Assembly: GCA_023409995.1 (NCBI GenBank) | Contig: JAEYQN010000031.1 | Span: 1 to 64,000 of the forward strand | Source of the DNA: Cyanobacteria bacterium OH_CBB_238 | GTDB taxonomy: Bacteria > Cyanobacteriota > Vampirovibrionia > Gastranaerophilales > Gastranaerophilaceae | Direction of reading: 5' to 3' | Length of the DNA: 64,000 bases | Notes under the pieces: model-generated | What the model saw: only the letters and a program-made list of their open reading frames with translations | Database searches by the model: none | What the model was told of the DNA's origin: nothing | In this document: positions 16,845-25,402 of the stretch, piece after piece | Layout: every line of letters starts with the position of its first letter | Position numbering within the stretch: position 1 is the stretch's first letter | Made by a program: the position numbers and the translations under genes

Positions 16845-17432
16845 TTAGTTGTTAATCCATTTTTTGAAAAAATTTAGTCCGGCTTTTGAGCTTTTTTCAG
16901 GATGAAATTGAACAGCAGTTAAATTGTTTTTCTGAATCGAGGCACAAAACTCGCCATGGTAATCACTGGTTGAGGATACGATTGATTTGTCTTCTGGTTT
17001 GACATAATAAGAGTTTACAAAGTAAAAATACTCACTTGTTAAAAACGAATTTGTTTCTGTTGTATTTATTTTATTCCAACCTATTTGGGGAATTTTACCC
17101 TGAGTGAATTTCTTAACTTCACCTTTTAATATTCCTAAACCAGATATATCTGGCGCCTCTTCGCTATTTTCAAATAAAATTTGCAGGCCAATGCAGATTC
17201 CAAGAAATGGTGTATCTTTTTCAATAATTTCTCTTATTGTGTTATCTAGACCTTTGTTTTTTAAGTTTAACATCGCCTGTTTGAAATGACCTTGTCCTGG
17301 AAAAATAATTTTTCCTGCATTTAGTATTTTTGTTTTATCAGATGAAACTTCAAAATCAGCACCAAAAAATGACAGCATATTTGCAACACTTTTTAGGTTT
17401 CCCGATTCGTAGTCAACAATTATTGTTTTCAT
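16845..17432 (-). CDS. hisH: Imidazole glycerol phosphate synthase glutaminase subunit HisH
   Basis: HisH is the class I glutamine amidotransferase that feeds ammonia to HisF in histidine biosynthesis. At 195 aa, it has nucleophile C80 in LGICIGLQ, the His-Glu pair in VQFHPEKSS near the end, and the N-terminal VDYESGNLKSV. Its ATG overlaps the aminotransferase stop by 1 nt. Its partner hisF is 43 kb away at 60715, so the his genes are dispersed. The 225 nt downstream (16620-16844) hold only the sigma-28-like promoter and AT-rich sequence; no hairpin terminator is obvious. Confidence 0.95.
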   Translation of the reverse strand: MKTIIVDYESGNLKSVANMLSFFGADFEVSSDKTKILNAGKIIFPGQGHFKQAMLNLKNKGLDNTIREIIEKDTPFLGICIGLQILFENSEEAPDISGLGILKGEVKKFTQGKIPQIGWNKINTTETNSFLTSEYFYFVNSYYVKPEDKSIVSSTSDYHGEFCASIQKNNLTAVQFHPEKSSKAGLNFFKKWINN

Positions 17433-18673
17433 TAGAAAGTAAATCCGTCTTCTTTCATTCTTCGAATTACATCTTTTAAGTCATCATCAGTTGCAACTAC
17501 TGATATTCTAAAAAAGCCTTCACCATAGTTTCCAAAAGCATTGCCCGGAACGAATACTATGCCAGATGTCTTTAGTACTTCTTCGGTAAATTCTGCTGAG
17601 GTTTTATATCTTGGAGGAATTGGCAACCATAAATAGAATGTTGCTTTTGGAATATTTAGAGAATCCATATTCCAACCAAGTTCTTTAAATCCATCCACAA
17701 GTATTTTTTGTTTTGCTTCAAATCCATTTACAGCTTCTTCTATATATTTGTCACCTTCATTGCTATTTAGCACTTGCGCTGCCGCTTTTTGAAGAGCTTT
17801 ATATATGCCTGTGTCAATTGTAGATTTTAGTTTACCGAACATTTCAATTACTTCTGAATTTCCGCACACCCACCCGAGTCGCCAGCCAGTCATTGCATAT
17901 GGCTTTGAGAATGAATGAAATTCTACAGCAACTTCTTTTGCTCCATCAACTTCTAGTATGCTGTTTGGTTTTTCTTCCCCAACAAAACTCATATCAGCAT
18001 ATGCCGCATCACTTATTAGTAAGAGACCATGTTTTTTGCAAAACTCTACTACATGTTTATAGTACTCAATATTTGCAGTTGCTCCAAGTGGATTATTTGG
18101 GTAGTTAATCACAACAGCTTTGACTTTTGCTTTATCATAGCCATCTTTTTCTAATGATTCCATTACTTCATCCAATGAAGGCATATAGTTATTTTCTAAA
18201 GTTAGTGGGATTGGATAAGCTTGCCCCCCTGAAACTTTCAGCATTTCTTTGTATGAGGCGTATCCAGGATCTGGAATTAATACAATTTCTTTATCGGTTT
18301 CAACGGTTGTTGGATTTATGATTTCTCTAATTAGATTTGCTATTCCTTCTTTTGAACCAATTAAGGAAAAAACTTCTGTTGTGGGATTAATATCTACGCC
18401 GAATCTGTTTTTCATTCTTTTTGCTATAGCTTCTAAATAAAAATTCTCACCTTTTGGACTTGAGTATGTATGAATCCCCGGTTCATCAAGAGCTTCTTTT
18501 AGTTTATCTATAACATACTGAGGCGGCGCCTGAACAGGAGCTCCCATAGAAAGAGAAATTGGGGCTCTTCCTTTTGCTTTTAGTTCGGGAGTCATTTTTG
18601 TTGTTTCTTGTTTTATTTTAAACATTATATATGTTTCTAATGATTGAACATAGTCATTAAATAGGTGTTTCAT
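17432..18673 (-). CDS. PLP-dependent class I/II aminotransferase, LL-diaminopimelate aminotransferase-like
   Basis: A 413-aa fold-type I aminotransferase. It has the substrate-loop GAPVQAPPQYV, TYSSPKGE, NYPNNPLGA, DAAYADM and the PLP lysine in SFSKPYAMTGWRLGW, with a C-terminal RISVV arginine region. SFSK-x-x-x-MTGWR and the segment KLKSTIDTGIY are typical of the DapL group, which makes LL-diaminopimelate directly from tetrahydrodipicolinate for lysine and peptidoglycan. An aspartate or histidinol-phosphate aminotransferase role cannot be excluded, especially with hisH overlapping its end. AAGGAG sits 5 nt before the ATG. Confidence 0.8.
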   Translation of the reverse strand: MKHLFNDYVQSLETYIMFKIKQETTKMTPELKAKGRAPISLSMGAPVQAPPQYVIDKLKEALDEPGIHTYSSPKGENFYLEAIAKRMKNRFGVDINPTTEVFSLIGSKEGIANLIREIINPTTVETDKEIVLIPDPGYASYKEMLKVSGGQAYPIPLTLENNYMPSLDEVMESLEKDGYDKAKVKAVVINYPNNPLGATANIEYYKHVVEFCKKHGLLLISDAAYADMSFVGEEKPNSILEVDGAKEVAVEFHSFSKPYAMTGWRLGWVCGNSEVIEMFGKLKSTIDTGIYKALQKAAAQVLNSNEGDKYIEEAVNGFEAKQKILVDGFKELGWNMDSLNIPKATFYLWLPIPPRYKTSAEFTEEVLKTSGIVFVPGNAFGNYGEGFFRISVVATDDDLKDVIRRMKEDGFTF

Positions 18674-18682
18674 TTTGTCTCC

Positions 18683-19489
18683 TTATTCTTTTGTTTCAGA
18701 CTGCCATGCCCAAGCATTGTGGTTGTGAATACTTTCATAGGCTTCTATTTCTGTTTCAAAATATTTAATTCTGGGGTCTTGTCTAAGCAGTATAACAAGA
18801 TCTCTAAGAGCATCTTCAACAAATTTTGGGTTTTGGTACGCTTTTTCTGTTACGTATTTTTCATCACTTCTTTTTAATAATGGATAAACAGGGCAAGAAC
18901 CACATGTTTCTATCATATCAATTAAATCTTCTATCCAAATGTGTTCATTTTCTGCATAGCTCACCTTTAAGTTGATGAGGGCTCGTTGGTTATGAGCGCA
19001 ATTATCCGAAATCTCTTTTGAACAAGGACAAAGTGTTGTGACTGGTACTTTTACCCCAAGTATAAATCTGTAATTATCTTTATCCAGATCACCTTCAAAT
19101 GAACACTCATAGCCCATTGGAAAAATAGCTTTGCTAACAGGTGATTTCTTATCGATAAAATATTTAAAAGAAAATTTAACATGGGCACTTTGCGCATGAA
19201 GCTTTGTTTGAATATCTTTTAATATTCCTTTTATATCAACGCCTAGCAAATCTTTTTGCCTATAATCATTCAGAACTTCCATAAAACGAGACATATGAGT
19301 CCCTCTATATTTTTGTGGAAGTGCTACACTCATTCGTGCTTTTGCGCTTACTATTTGGTTTTCTGCATTTTTTCGTTGAATAACTAGTGGTATTTCAACG
19401 TCATTTACTCCAACCTTTTGTATGTCTATTCCTCTTATATCATTTTGATTTTGAATATCTTTAAGTGTTTTTTTTTCTGTATTAGTCAT
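18683..19489 (-). CDS. folE2: GTP cyclohydrolase FolE2 (type IB)
   Basis: FolE2 converts GTP to 7,8-dihydroneopterin triphosphate, the entry to folate and, via queD, to queuosine. At 268 aa it has the diagnostic TTLCPCSKEISDNCAHNQR segment with the metal-binding Cys, and CGSCPVYPLLKRSDEKYVTE with the conserved Glu region. This is the zinc-independent or flexible-metal family, unrelated in sequence to FolE. It lies between an RWYD-motif gene (1-nt gap) and dapL (9-nt gap). queE and queC are elsewhere in the window. Confidence 0.95.
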   Translation of the reverse strand: MTNTEKKTLKDIQNQNDIRGIDIQKVGVNDVEIPLVIQRKNAENQIVSAKARMSVALPQKYRGTHMSRFMEVLNDYRQKDLLGVDIKGILKDIQTKLHAQSAHVKFSFKYFIDKKSPVSKAIFPMGYECSFEGDLDKDNYRFILGVKVPVTTLCPCSKEISDNCAHNQRALINLKVSYAENEHIWIEDLIDMIETCGSCPVYPLLKRSDEKYVTEKAYQNPKFVEDALRDLVILLRQDPRIKYFETEIEAYESIHNHNAWAWQSETKE

Positions 19490-19490
19490 T

Positions 19491-19823
19491 TTAAAAATCT
19501 ATATCTTCTGTCGAATTACTTTCTAGTGCTGTTAAAAGCTTTAATGCGGCTTTTTTTTGAGTTTCAGGCGGAGCCAATCTTAACAATTCTACCGCTTTTA
19601 ACATAACAGGATCTTTGTCGTACCAACGGTTTCCTTTTCCTGAATATTGGGTAACCATATTGTAGACGCTTTCTATAACATCTTGGGCAACCTGCTCTTG
19701 AAGCTTTAGTATAAAATCAGAGGCTGTTGAATTTGCTTCACCTGTTTCAGTCTGCAATCTCAATAATTCCAATGCTTCTTGTAAAATAGGATCTTTATCA
19801 TACCAGCGTCTGAATTCTTGCAT
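19491..19823 (-). CDS. RWYD-motif repeat protein of unknown function
   Basis: A 110-aa protein containing the motif RWYDKDP twice (residues 6-12 and 66-72). Each copy is followed by a helix of pattern xxxxAxELLRL, and then a helical spacer, so the protein is a tandem of about 60-residue units. No enzyme motif is seen. The same motif pair occurs in the unrelated-locus gene at 43358-43657. It sits between tmk and folE2 with near-zero gaps, so it is expressed with housekeeping genes; AAGGAAG precedes the ATG. The function is unknown. A protein-binding adaptor is one possibility. Confidence 0.75.
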   Translation of the reverse strand: MQEFRRWYDKDPILQEALELLRLQTETGEANSTASDFILKLQEQVAQDVIESVYNMVTQYSGKGNRWYDKDPVMLKAVELLRLAPPETQKKAALKLLTALESNSTEDIDF

Positions 19824-20459
19824 TTATTCTTCCTTTTGCTCACTCGTGTTCAATAAATTAATTATAATGCTTTTTACGTCATTGTAAACAGTGTCTATTG
19901 AGTTGTTTGCATTTACCACTTTTATTCTGAGGGGATTATTTGTAGCTAGTTTAAGATAACCTTCTCTGACTTTTTTATGAAAATCAATGCCGGCTGCCTC
20001 TATTCGGTCTTTTTCGTTTCCAACTCGTGTCTGAGCTACTTCAGTATCTACATCAAAAAGAATTGTTAAATCAGGTGTGAGTCCATTAGTTGCAATTCTA
20101 TTTAGCTCTGTAAGCTTGTTTACATCTCTACCACGACCGTAACCTTGATAAGCAAGTGTTGAATCAGTGTGCCTATCACATAAAACAATTTTACCTTCAT
20201 CTATTGAGGGCTTAATAAATGTATCAACATGCTGTGATCTATCCGCAAGATATAGAAACATTTCACAATTGTCAGACACTACACCTTTATGGTGTAGTAC
20301 AATTTCTCTTATTTTTTTTCCAACTTCAAGTGACCCAGGCTCTCTTGTTATAGCAACATTATATCCAAGCTCGTTTAACAACTCAGCTGTTTTGTTGAGC
20401 TGTGTTGTTTTTCCACAGCCATCTGCTCCCTCAAATGTTATAAATAGACCTTTTTGCAT
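19824..20459 (-). CDS. tmk: Thymidylate kinase
   Basis: Tmk phosphorylates dTMP to dTDP. At 211 aa it has P-loop FEGADGCGKTTQ, the TREPGS segment, the DR motif in CDRHTDSTLAYQGYGRG, and the DVDTEVAQTR lid region. It begins directly after serS, and the RWYD gene begins directly after it. Codon and length are normal. Confidence 0.97.
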   Translation of the reverse strand: MQKGLFITFEGADGCGKTTQLNKTAELLNELGYNVAITREPGSLEVGKKIREIVLHHKGVVSDNCEMFLYLADRSQHVDTFIKPSIDEGKIVLCDRHTDSTLAYQGYGRGRDVNKLTELNRIATNGLTPDLTILFDVDTEVAQTRVGNEKDRIEAAGIDFHKKVREGYLKLATNNPLRIKVVNANNSIDTVYNDVKSIIINLLNTSEQKEE

Positions 20460-21725
20460 TTAAATTTTGTCCCACCCTGTGTATTTCTGAAGAACTTTTG
20501 GTATTGAAATAGAGCCATCTTCGTTTTGGAAGTTCTCAAGTATTGCTGCAAAAGTTCTTCCAACAGCTAGTCCTGAGCCATTTATAGTATGCACAAACGC
20601 TGGCTTTCCTGTGGCTTTTGATCTATAGCGAATATTTGCTCTTCTTGCTTGGAAATCACCAAAGTTAGAACAACTTGATATTTCTTTGTAGGCGTTATAA
20701 GAAGGAAGCCATACTTCAAGGTCAAAACACTTTTGGGCAGAGAAGCCAATGTCTGCTGAACATAGTGCAATTCTTCTATAAGGTAGTTCCAGTAGTTCTA
20801 AGATCTTTTCTGCATTTAGGGTTAGTTTTTCATGCTCTTCAGGGCTATCTTCTGGAAGGCAAAGTTTTACAAGTTCAACTTTATTAAATTGATGTTGTCT
20901 TATAAGACCTCTGGTATCTTTTCCGGCAGAACCGGCTTCACGTCTAAAGCAAGGAGTGTATGCAGTCATATATTTAGGAAGATCTTCCTCATTAAGTATT
21001 TCATTTGAGTATACGTTTGTTACTGGAACTTCGGCTGTTGGAATTAAATATAAATCTTCTTCCTCACATTTATACATATCTTGTGCAAATTTTGGAAGTT
21101 GTCCTGTTCCTGTCATTGCAGCTGAATTAACTAATACAGGAGGAAGCATTTCTTCATATCCATGAAGATTTGTGTGCGTGTCTAAGAAAAAGTTAATTAT
21201 TGCCCTTTCTAATTGAGCTCCTTTTCCTCTATATAGTGAAAATCTTGATTGAGAAAGTTTTACACCTCGTTCAAAATCAACCAAGTTTTTCTCAACTGCT
21301 ATATCCCAGTGAGCTTTTAGTTCAAAATCTTTGTTTGTAGGTTCTGAGAAGGTTTTTACCACGACATTGTCATTTTCAGATGTTCCTATTGGTGTTGTTT
21401 CATCTGGTGTGTTCGGGATATTCAAAAGAGCGGTTTTTTGTTGCTCATCAAGTTGGATTTCTTGCTCTTCTAATTCTTTTATGCTGTCACCCATTTCTTT
21501 TACTTTAGATTGGATTTCATCAGTATTTTTGCCTTCTTTTTTCAATACGCCTATCTCTTGAGAAATGGATTTTCTTTGAGATCTTAACTCGTCGGCTTGA
21601 GTTTGTATTTTTCTTCTTTTTACATCTATTTCAAGAACAGAATCAATCGATAAATCAGGATTTCTTCTTTTTAATAATTCATTTACTTTTTCGGGATTTT
21701 CTCTAATGCTTTTAATATCCAACAT
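20460..21725 (-). CDS. serS: Seryl-tRNA synthetase
   Basis: A class II synthetase of 421 aa. The N-terminal antiparallel coiled coil (about 25-105) binds the long variable arm of tRNA-Ser. The catalytic core contains motif 2 ([24 protein letters not shown]) read across 253-275, and motif 3 ([17 protein letters not shown]). RTFAAILEN near the end is typical. AGAGGTAA lies upstream of the ATG. It heads a leftward serS-tmk-RWYD-folE2-dapL-hisH run. Confidence 0.98.
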   Translation of the reverse strand: MLDIKSIRENPEKVNELLKRRNPDLSIDSVLEIDVKRRKIQTQADELRSQRKSISQEIGVLKKEGKNTDEIQSKVKEMGDSIKELEEQEIQLDEQQKTALLNIPNTPDETTPIGTSENDNVVVKTFSEPTNKDFELKAHWDIAVEKNLVDFERGVKLSQSRFSLYRGKGAQLERAIINFFLDTHTNLHGYEEMLPPVLVNSAAMTGTGQLPKFAQDMYKCEEEDLYLIPTAEVPVTNVYSNEILNEEDLPKYMTAYTPCFRREAGSAGKDTRGLIRQHQFNKVELVKLCLPEDSPEEHEKLTLNAEKILELLELPYRRIALCSADIGFSAQKCFDLEVWLPSYNAYKEISSCSNFGDFQARRANIRYRSKATGKPAFVHTINGSGLAVGRTFAAILENFQNEDGSISIPKVLQKYTGWDKI

Positions 21726-21856
21726 GATAAATTACCTCTTTTCTAAGATAATATTAGTAAAAATAAATAAAAAATGGAAGTTTGAATTATTTTATTAATA
21801 TTTTGGAACTTTGTTTGTTTTATGTTAACTTGTAGATAGACTTGGGGGAGAAACAA

Positions 21857-22543
21857 ATGACTCTTATAAAAGAAGGGGAAACTAAAAAAGTTTTCTCAAC
21901 TGATTCTGATAAAACAGTTTTGATTAAATTTAAAGATCTTTTAAATAATGCTGAATCAAATGAGTTTGTAGACTTAACTACGAGAATAAATTCTTATATG
22001 TTTTCAAAGTTGGCCGGCATTGTTTCATCGCAATTTGTTAGAAGTGCTGATTTTGACTCTTTTTTTGCAAAGAAAGTTGAAATGGTTCCATTGACATTTT
22101 TTCTACATAATTTTGTAGCTGGTTCTCTTGCTGTTCGTAATAGCTATAACGTAGGTGAGTGGTTTCCTTATCCGTTTTTAGAGTATATCATTACTGACGA
22201 AGAAAAAGGAAAACAATATGTAGGAGAGCCTGAGGTTGTTCGACAAGAAATTCTTAATTATTCTCAAATAGATGTAATGGTTGAGTTTGCAAGAAAAGCA
22301 AACCAAGCTTTGTGGTCTGATTTAAGAAAAAAGAATCTTTATCTTATTGATGTAAAGCTTAAATTTGGCTGGGATTCTGATCGCAATATAATATTAGCTG
22401 ACGAAATTACTCCATATAATTGCAGGTTCTGGCTAAGAACAAATGGCGGCGCATTGGATTTTGATATCTATAGAGATAATCCAACTGATCCCCAAAAACT
22501 GTTAAATTCATATAGGCAAATAGCTGAAATGCTTGGGTGCTAA
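21857..22543 (+). CDS. purC: Phosphoribosylaminoimidazole-succinocarboxamide synthase
   Basis: SAICAR synthetase, step 8 of IMP synthesis. At 228 aa it has the N-terminal EGETKKVF nucleotide loop, KDLLNNA, the short FLHNFVAGSLAVR segment, LIDVKLKFGWD and ADEITPYNCRFW. In the usual sequence these last read DFKLEFG and DEISPDTCRLWD, so some positions are altered, but the acidic metal ligands remain. I start at the ATG 21857 because GGGGGAG lies 7 nt upstream. It is followed by an atypical purQ, the order purC-(purS)-purQ common in bacteria, but purS and purL are not here. Confidence 0.92.
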   Translation: MTLIKEGETKKVFSTDSDKTVLIKFKDLLNNAESNEFVDLTTRINSYMFSKLAGIVSSQFVRSADFDSFFAKKVEMVPLTFFLHNFVAGSLAVRNSYNVGEWFPYPFLEYIITDEEKGKQYVGEPEVVRQEILNYSQIDVMVEFARKANQALWSDLRKKNLYLIDVKLKFGWDSDRNIILADEITPYNCRFWLRTNGGALDFDIYRDNPTDPQKLLNSYRQIAEMLGC

Positions 22544-22574
22544 ATTGGGTAGTTATAAGCGTAGTGAGTACTAA

Positions 22575-23231
22575 ATGAAGGTCGCAATAATTGTTTTCCC
22601 TGAAATGAATTCTGATATCGACTTATTTAAGGCATGTGAAACAGCTGGTTGGTATCCTGAATATGTTTATTATAGTCAAAATAGTTTAGATAGCTTTGAA
22701 CTTGTAATCCTGCCTGGTTTTAATTCTTGTAGTGAGAATGATTCTCATATTCAACAGGCAGTCTATTCGCCTATTATTACCGAGGTTAAATCGTTTAATT
22801 TGCAAAAAAAGGGCGTTATTCTGGGAATTTCCAGTGGGTTTAAAATTCTTTGTGAAATTGGTCTTCTTCCTGGGGATGTTGTACCTAATGAAAATGGTAA
22901 ATTTATATGTACAGATAGCGATTTGACTTTATATGAATATGGAGTTGCAAGGAAAGTTGTTCTTCCAATTGCGCATTCTGTTGGCAAATTTGTTGTTAAT
23001 CCTAAAATATTGAACTATTTAGAAGAAAATAATATGGTTTTTCTTCAATATGTAAGAACTCCAAATGGTTCAGTTGGGGATATTGCCGGCCTTATTGATA
23101 GAGAAAAGGGAGTTGTTGGAATGATTCCACATCCTGAAATATTTGCTTCTGGAGTTAATGGTCATGAAGATGGAAAATTGATTTTGAAAATAATTGAAAA
23201 TCTAGTTGATGAAGTGAAAAGCAGGGTTTAA
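22575..23231 (+). CDS. purQ: PurQ-like protein lacking the catalytic cysteine
   Basis: A 218-aa homologue of the glutaminase subunit of formylglycinamidine ribonucleotide synthetase. The overall PurQ pattern is intact: IVFPEMNSD start, ILPGF, ILCEIGLLPG, PIAHSVGKF and MIPHPE with H186 and E188. The nucleophile elbow normally reads GICNGFQ; here it is GISSGFK, so residue 86 is Ser (TCC at 22830-22832). The upstream YGDYLR-type loop is also lost (FNSCSENDS). Three changes in one motif argue against a sequencing error. Glutaminase activity is doubtful. It could be a structural subunit for an ammonia-using synthetase, or have a new role. It follows purC by 31 nt. Confidence 0.85.
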   Translation: MKVAIIVFPEMNSDIDLFKACETAGWYPEYVYYSQNSLDSFELVILPGFNSCSENDSHIQQAVYSPIITEVKSFNLQKKGVILGISSGFKILCEIGLLPGDVVPNENGKFICTDSDLTLYEYGVARKVVLPIAHSVGKFVVNPKILNYLEENNMVFLQYVRTPNGSVGDIAGLIDREKGVVGMIPHPEIFASGVNGHEDGKLILKIIENLVDEVKSRV

Positions 23232-23275
23232 ATTTTTAAGTTCCTTTTTATGTTGTGATGTTGTATTATGATATT

Positions 23276-23650
23276 ATGCTAGGGATGTTTTCAGTATTTA
23301 TAGGTGGAGGAATTGGTGCCTTGTTGAGGTACTTAATTTGTTCTTTTTATGCAAAGTCTTGTTCGGTGGGTTTTCCTTATCATACGTTTGCAATAAATGT
23401 CATTGGTAGCTTTATTTTAGGGTTTTTTATTTATGCTTTCAATACTAAAACCGGTGTTGATACAAATTTTAAATTATTTTTAACAGTTGGTATTTGTGGC
23501 GGGTTTACCACTTTTAGTACTTTTTCTGTAGAATCGCTTCACTTATTAAAGCAAGGTAGAGTATTAGAGTTTTTTGCCTATACATTTGGTAGTGTTTTCA
23601 TTTGTCTTTTGGGTGCGGCAATAGGAGCATATTTTGCAAAATTTGTTTAA
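23276..23650 (+). CDS. crcB: Fluoride efflux channel CrcB/Fluc
   Basis: CrcB exports fluoride through a dual-topology inner-membrane dimer. About 124 aa with four hydrophobic segments. Conserved features are GGxxGALLRY near the start, AINVIGSFILGF, the Phe-box GGFTTFSTFS and a final YAFGSV-type helix. The start is uncertain: ATGs at 23255, 23276 and 23285 are all in frame and none has a good Shine-Dalgarno; 23276 best matches family N termini. There is no room for a fluoride riboswitch between purQ and this gene. Its end overlaps the next gene by 17 nt. Confidence 0.92.
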   Translation: MLGMFSVFIGGGIGALLRYLICSFYAKSCSVGFPYHTFAINVIGSFILGFFIYAFNTKTGVDTNFKLFLTVGICGGFTTFSTFSVESLHLLKQGRVLEFFAYTFGSVFICLLGAAIGAYFAKFV

Positions 23651-24572
23651 AAAAAGGGTATTGTTTGTTGGAATGCCTGATATGGCATTGATTTGTTTTT
23701 CACGATTATATGATGCTGGTATAAATATTGTTGCTGCTGTTCCACCATCCAAGTCAGAGCCTACATACAATTATTTTATGGATTTTGTTGGGCAATATTC
23801 TATTCCCATTATAAGTTATGAAAATTCGATGAAAGATCCTGCATTTATAAAAAAAATTCTAGATGTTAATGCTGATATTGCTGTTGTATGCTCGTATAAT
23901 AGATTATTTCCAAGTGAATTTTTGAATACAGCAAAAGACGGGTTTATAAATGTTCACCCATCTCTTTTACCCGATTATAGGGGAGGAAATCCTTATTCTC
24001 ATGTCATTATCAATGGTGAAACAGAGACTGGAGTTACTTTACATTTTATGGATTCGACATTTGATACGGGAGATATAATATCTCAGCATAAGGTTCCATT
24101 GGATAAAACAGAAACAATGGGTACTTTATTTACAAGGTTAAATTATTTGGCTTCTGATGCTTTAATAACAGCGCTAAGGTTTTACAATGAACATTCTACT
24201 CTTCCACGAGTTCCACAACCTGATGGTATTTTTAAAAAAGCTAATGCAATTGATATAAAATTTGGGAATAATATTATTGATTGGAGTAAGTCAGCAGAAG
24301 AATTAGAAAGATTTATACGTTCGTTAAATCCGTTTATTTCTGCATTTACCAGATTTAGAGGTGATTTTTTCAAAATTCACACTGCGCATTTTGAAAAAAA
24401 GAAAACGAAGTATTCACCAGGCACTATTTGTTGTATCAAGGATAAGTTAGGTGTGGCATGTGGTGAAGGTATCTTGTATTTAAAAATTCTACAAGCTGCA
24501 TCCTACTTTATTGGTGATTCTAAGGATTTCATAAGATTATACAAACCTAATATTGGAGAAAAATTTGAATAA
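23634..24572 (+). CDS. Second formyltransferase (Fmt-like)
   Basis: A 312-aa protein with an N-terminal formyltransferase domain and an Fmt C-terminal domain. Catalytic residues are visible: Asn and His in INVHPSLLPDYRGG and Asp in STFDTGDII. The C-terminal part (SPGTICCIKDKLGVACGEG, LQAASYF) is of the methionyl-tRNA formyltransferase type. A more canonical fmt lies beside def at 32945, so this is a paralogue whose acceptor may differ (a tRNA, sugar nucleotide or amine). Start: TTG at 23634 with AGGAG 7 nt upstream inside crcB. Its ATG-less start and overlap suggest coupling with crcB. Confidence 0.8.
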   Translation: MQNLFKKRVLFVGMPDMALICFSRLYDAGINIVAAVPPSKSEPTYNYFMDFVGQYSIPIISYENSMKDPAFIKKILDVNADIAVVCSYNRLFPSEFLNTAKDGFINVHPSLLPDYRGGNPYSHVIINGETETGVTLHFMDSTFDTGDIISQHKVPLDKTETMGTLFTRLNYLASDALITALRFYNEHSTLPRVPQPDGIFKKANAIDIKFGNNIIDWSKSAEELERFIRSLNPFISAFTRFRGDFFKIHTAHFEKKKTKYSPGTICCIKDKLGVACGEGILYLKILQAASYFIGDSKDFIRLYKPNIGEKFE

Positions 24573-25402
24573 TGGATAAATTGCACTTTTTAACCGCTGG
24601 CATGCCTGTAAAAACAGGAAATGCAGGATATCAAAAAGCTTTTGAGCTACTAAAAGAATTTAATCTTGACGGCATGGAATTAGAATTTGTGCATGGAGTT
24701 AGGATGAAGCCAGAAAACCAAGAACTGGTTAAAAATTTGATTAAGAATGAAAATTTTTTGGTTACAGCACATGGACCTTATTATATAAATCTGAATTCAA
24801 AAGAACAAGAAAAGATTGATGCTAGTATAGTTAGAATTCTAGATACTGCAAGAATGGCTAAATCTTTAGGCGCGTATAGTATTACTTTTCATGCAGCATT
24901 TTATACAGGACAGCCAAAAGACCAAGTTTTTAAAGCTGTTGAGTCAGGAATGCAAATAATTTGTGATACTTTGAAAGAAGAAAACAATGATATATGGATA
25001 AGACCTGAAACGACAGGGAAACCAACGCAATGGGGTGACTTGGAAGAAATTATTGCAATATCAAAACAATTTGAGAATGTATTACCCTGTGTTGATTTTT
25101 CCCATCTTCATGCGAGATATAATGGAATATCTAATACTTATGATGAATTTGCTAGAATTTTTGAAAAAATTGGAAAAGAACTTGGACAAAAAGCTTTAGA
25201 TAACTTCCATGCCCACTTAGCTGGTATTGCATATTCAGAAAAAGGCGAAAAACACCATCTTATGCTTGCTGAAAGTGATATGAATTATAAAGACCTAATG
25301 AAAGCATTTAAAACATTCAATATTAAAGGAGCAATTGTTTGTGAAAGTCCAACTATGGAGGATGATGCTATATTGTTGAAAGAGTATTATTTATCATTAT
25401 AG
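24572..25402 (+). CDS. Endonuclease IV-like TIM-barrel protein
   Basis: A 276-aa member of the AP endonuclease 2/xylose isomerase-like superfamily, closest by eye to the short bacterial/archaeal deoxyribonuclease IV group. Metal-binding motifs are VTAHGPYYINLNS, SITFHAAFY, RPETTGK, PCVDFSHLHAR, FHAHLAGI and a terminal VCESP. Endonuclease IV uses three zinc ions to cut DNA at abasic sites. Starts with a 1-nt overlap to the formyltransferase stop. Its last 16 nt overlap the convergent folD, so no terminator separates them. A sugar isomerase role is the alternative. Confidence 0.75.
   Translation: MDKLHFLTAGMPVKTGNAGYQKAFELLKEFNLDGMELEFVHGVRMKPENQELVKNLIKNENFLVTAHGPYYINLNSKEQEKIDASIVRILDTARMAKSLGAYSITFHAAFYTGQPKDQVFKAVESGMQIICDTLKEENNDIWIRPETTGKPTQWGDLEEIIAISKQFENVLPCVDFSHLHARYNGISNTYDEFARIFEKIGKELGQKALDNFHAHLAGIAYSEKGEKHHLMLAESDMNYKDLMKAFKTFNIKGAIVCESPTMEDDAILLKEYYLSL

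Noticed and set aside
17432-18673. hisC from its overlap with hisH
   Set aside because: The MTGWR and IDTGIY segments and length favour the DapL group, though a His role is not fully excluded.
23232-23275. Fluoride riboswitch before crcB
   Set aside because: Only about 44 nt are available after purQ and the consensus bases are not present.
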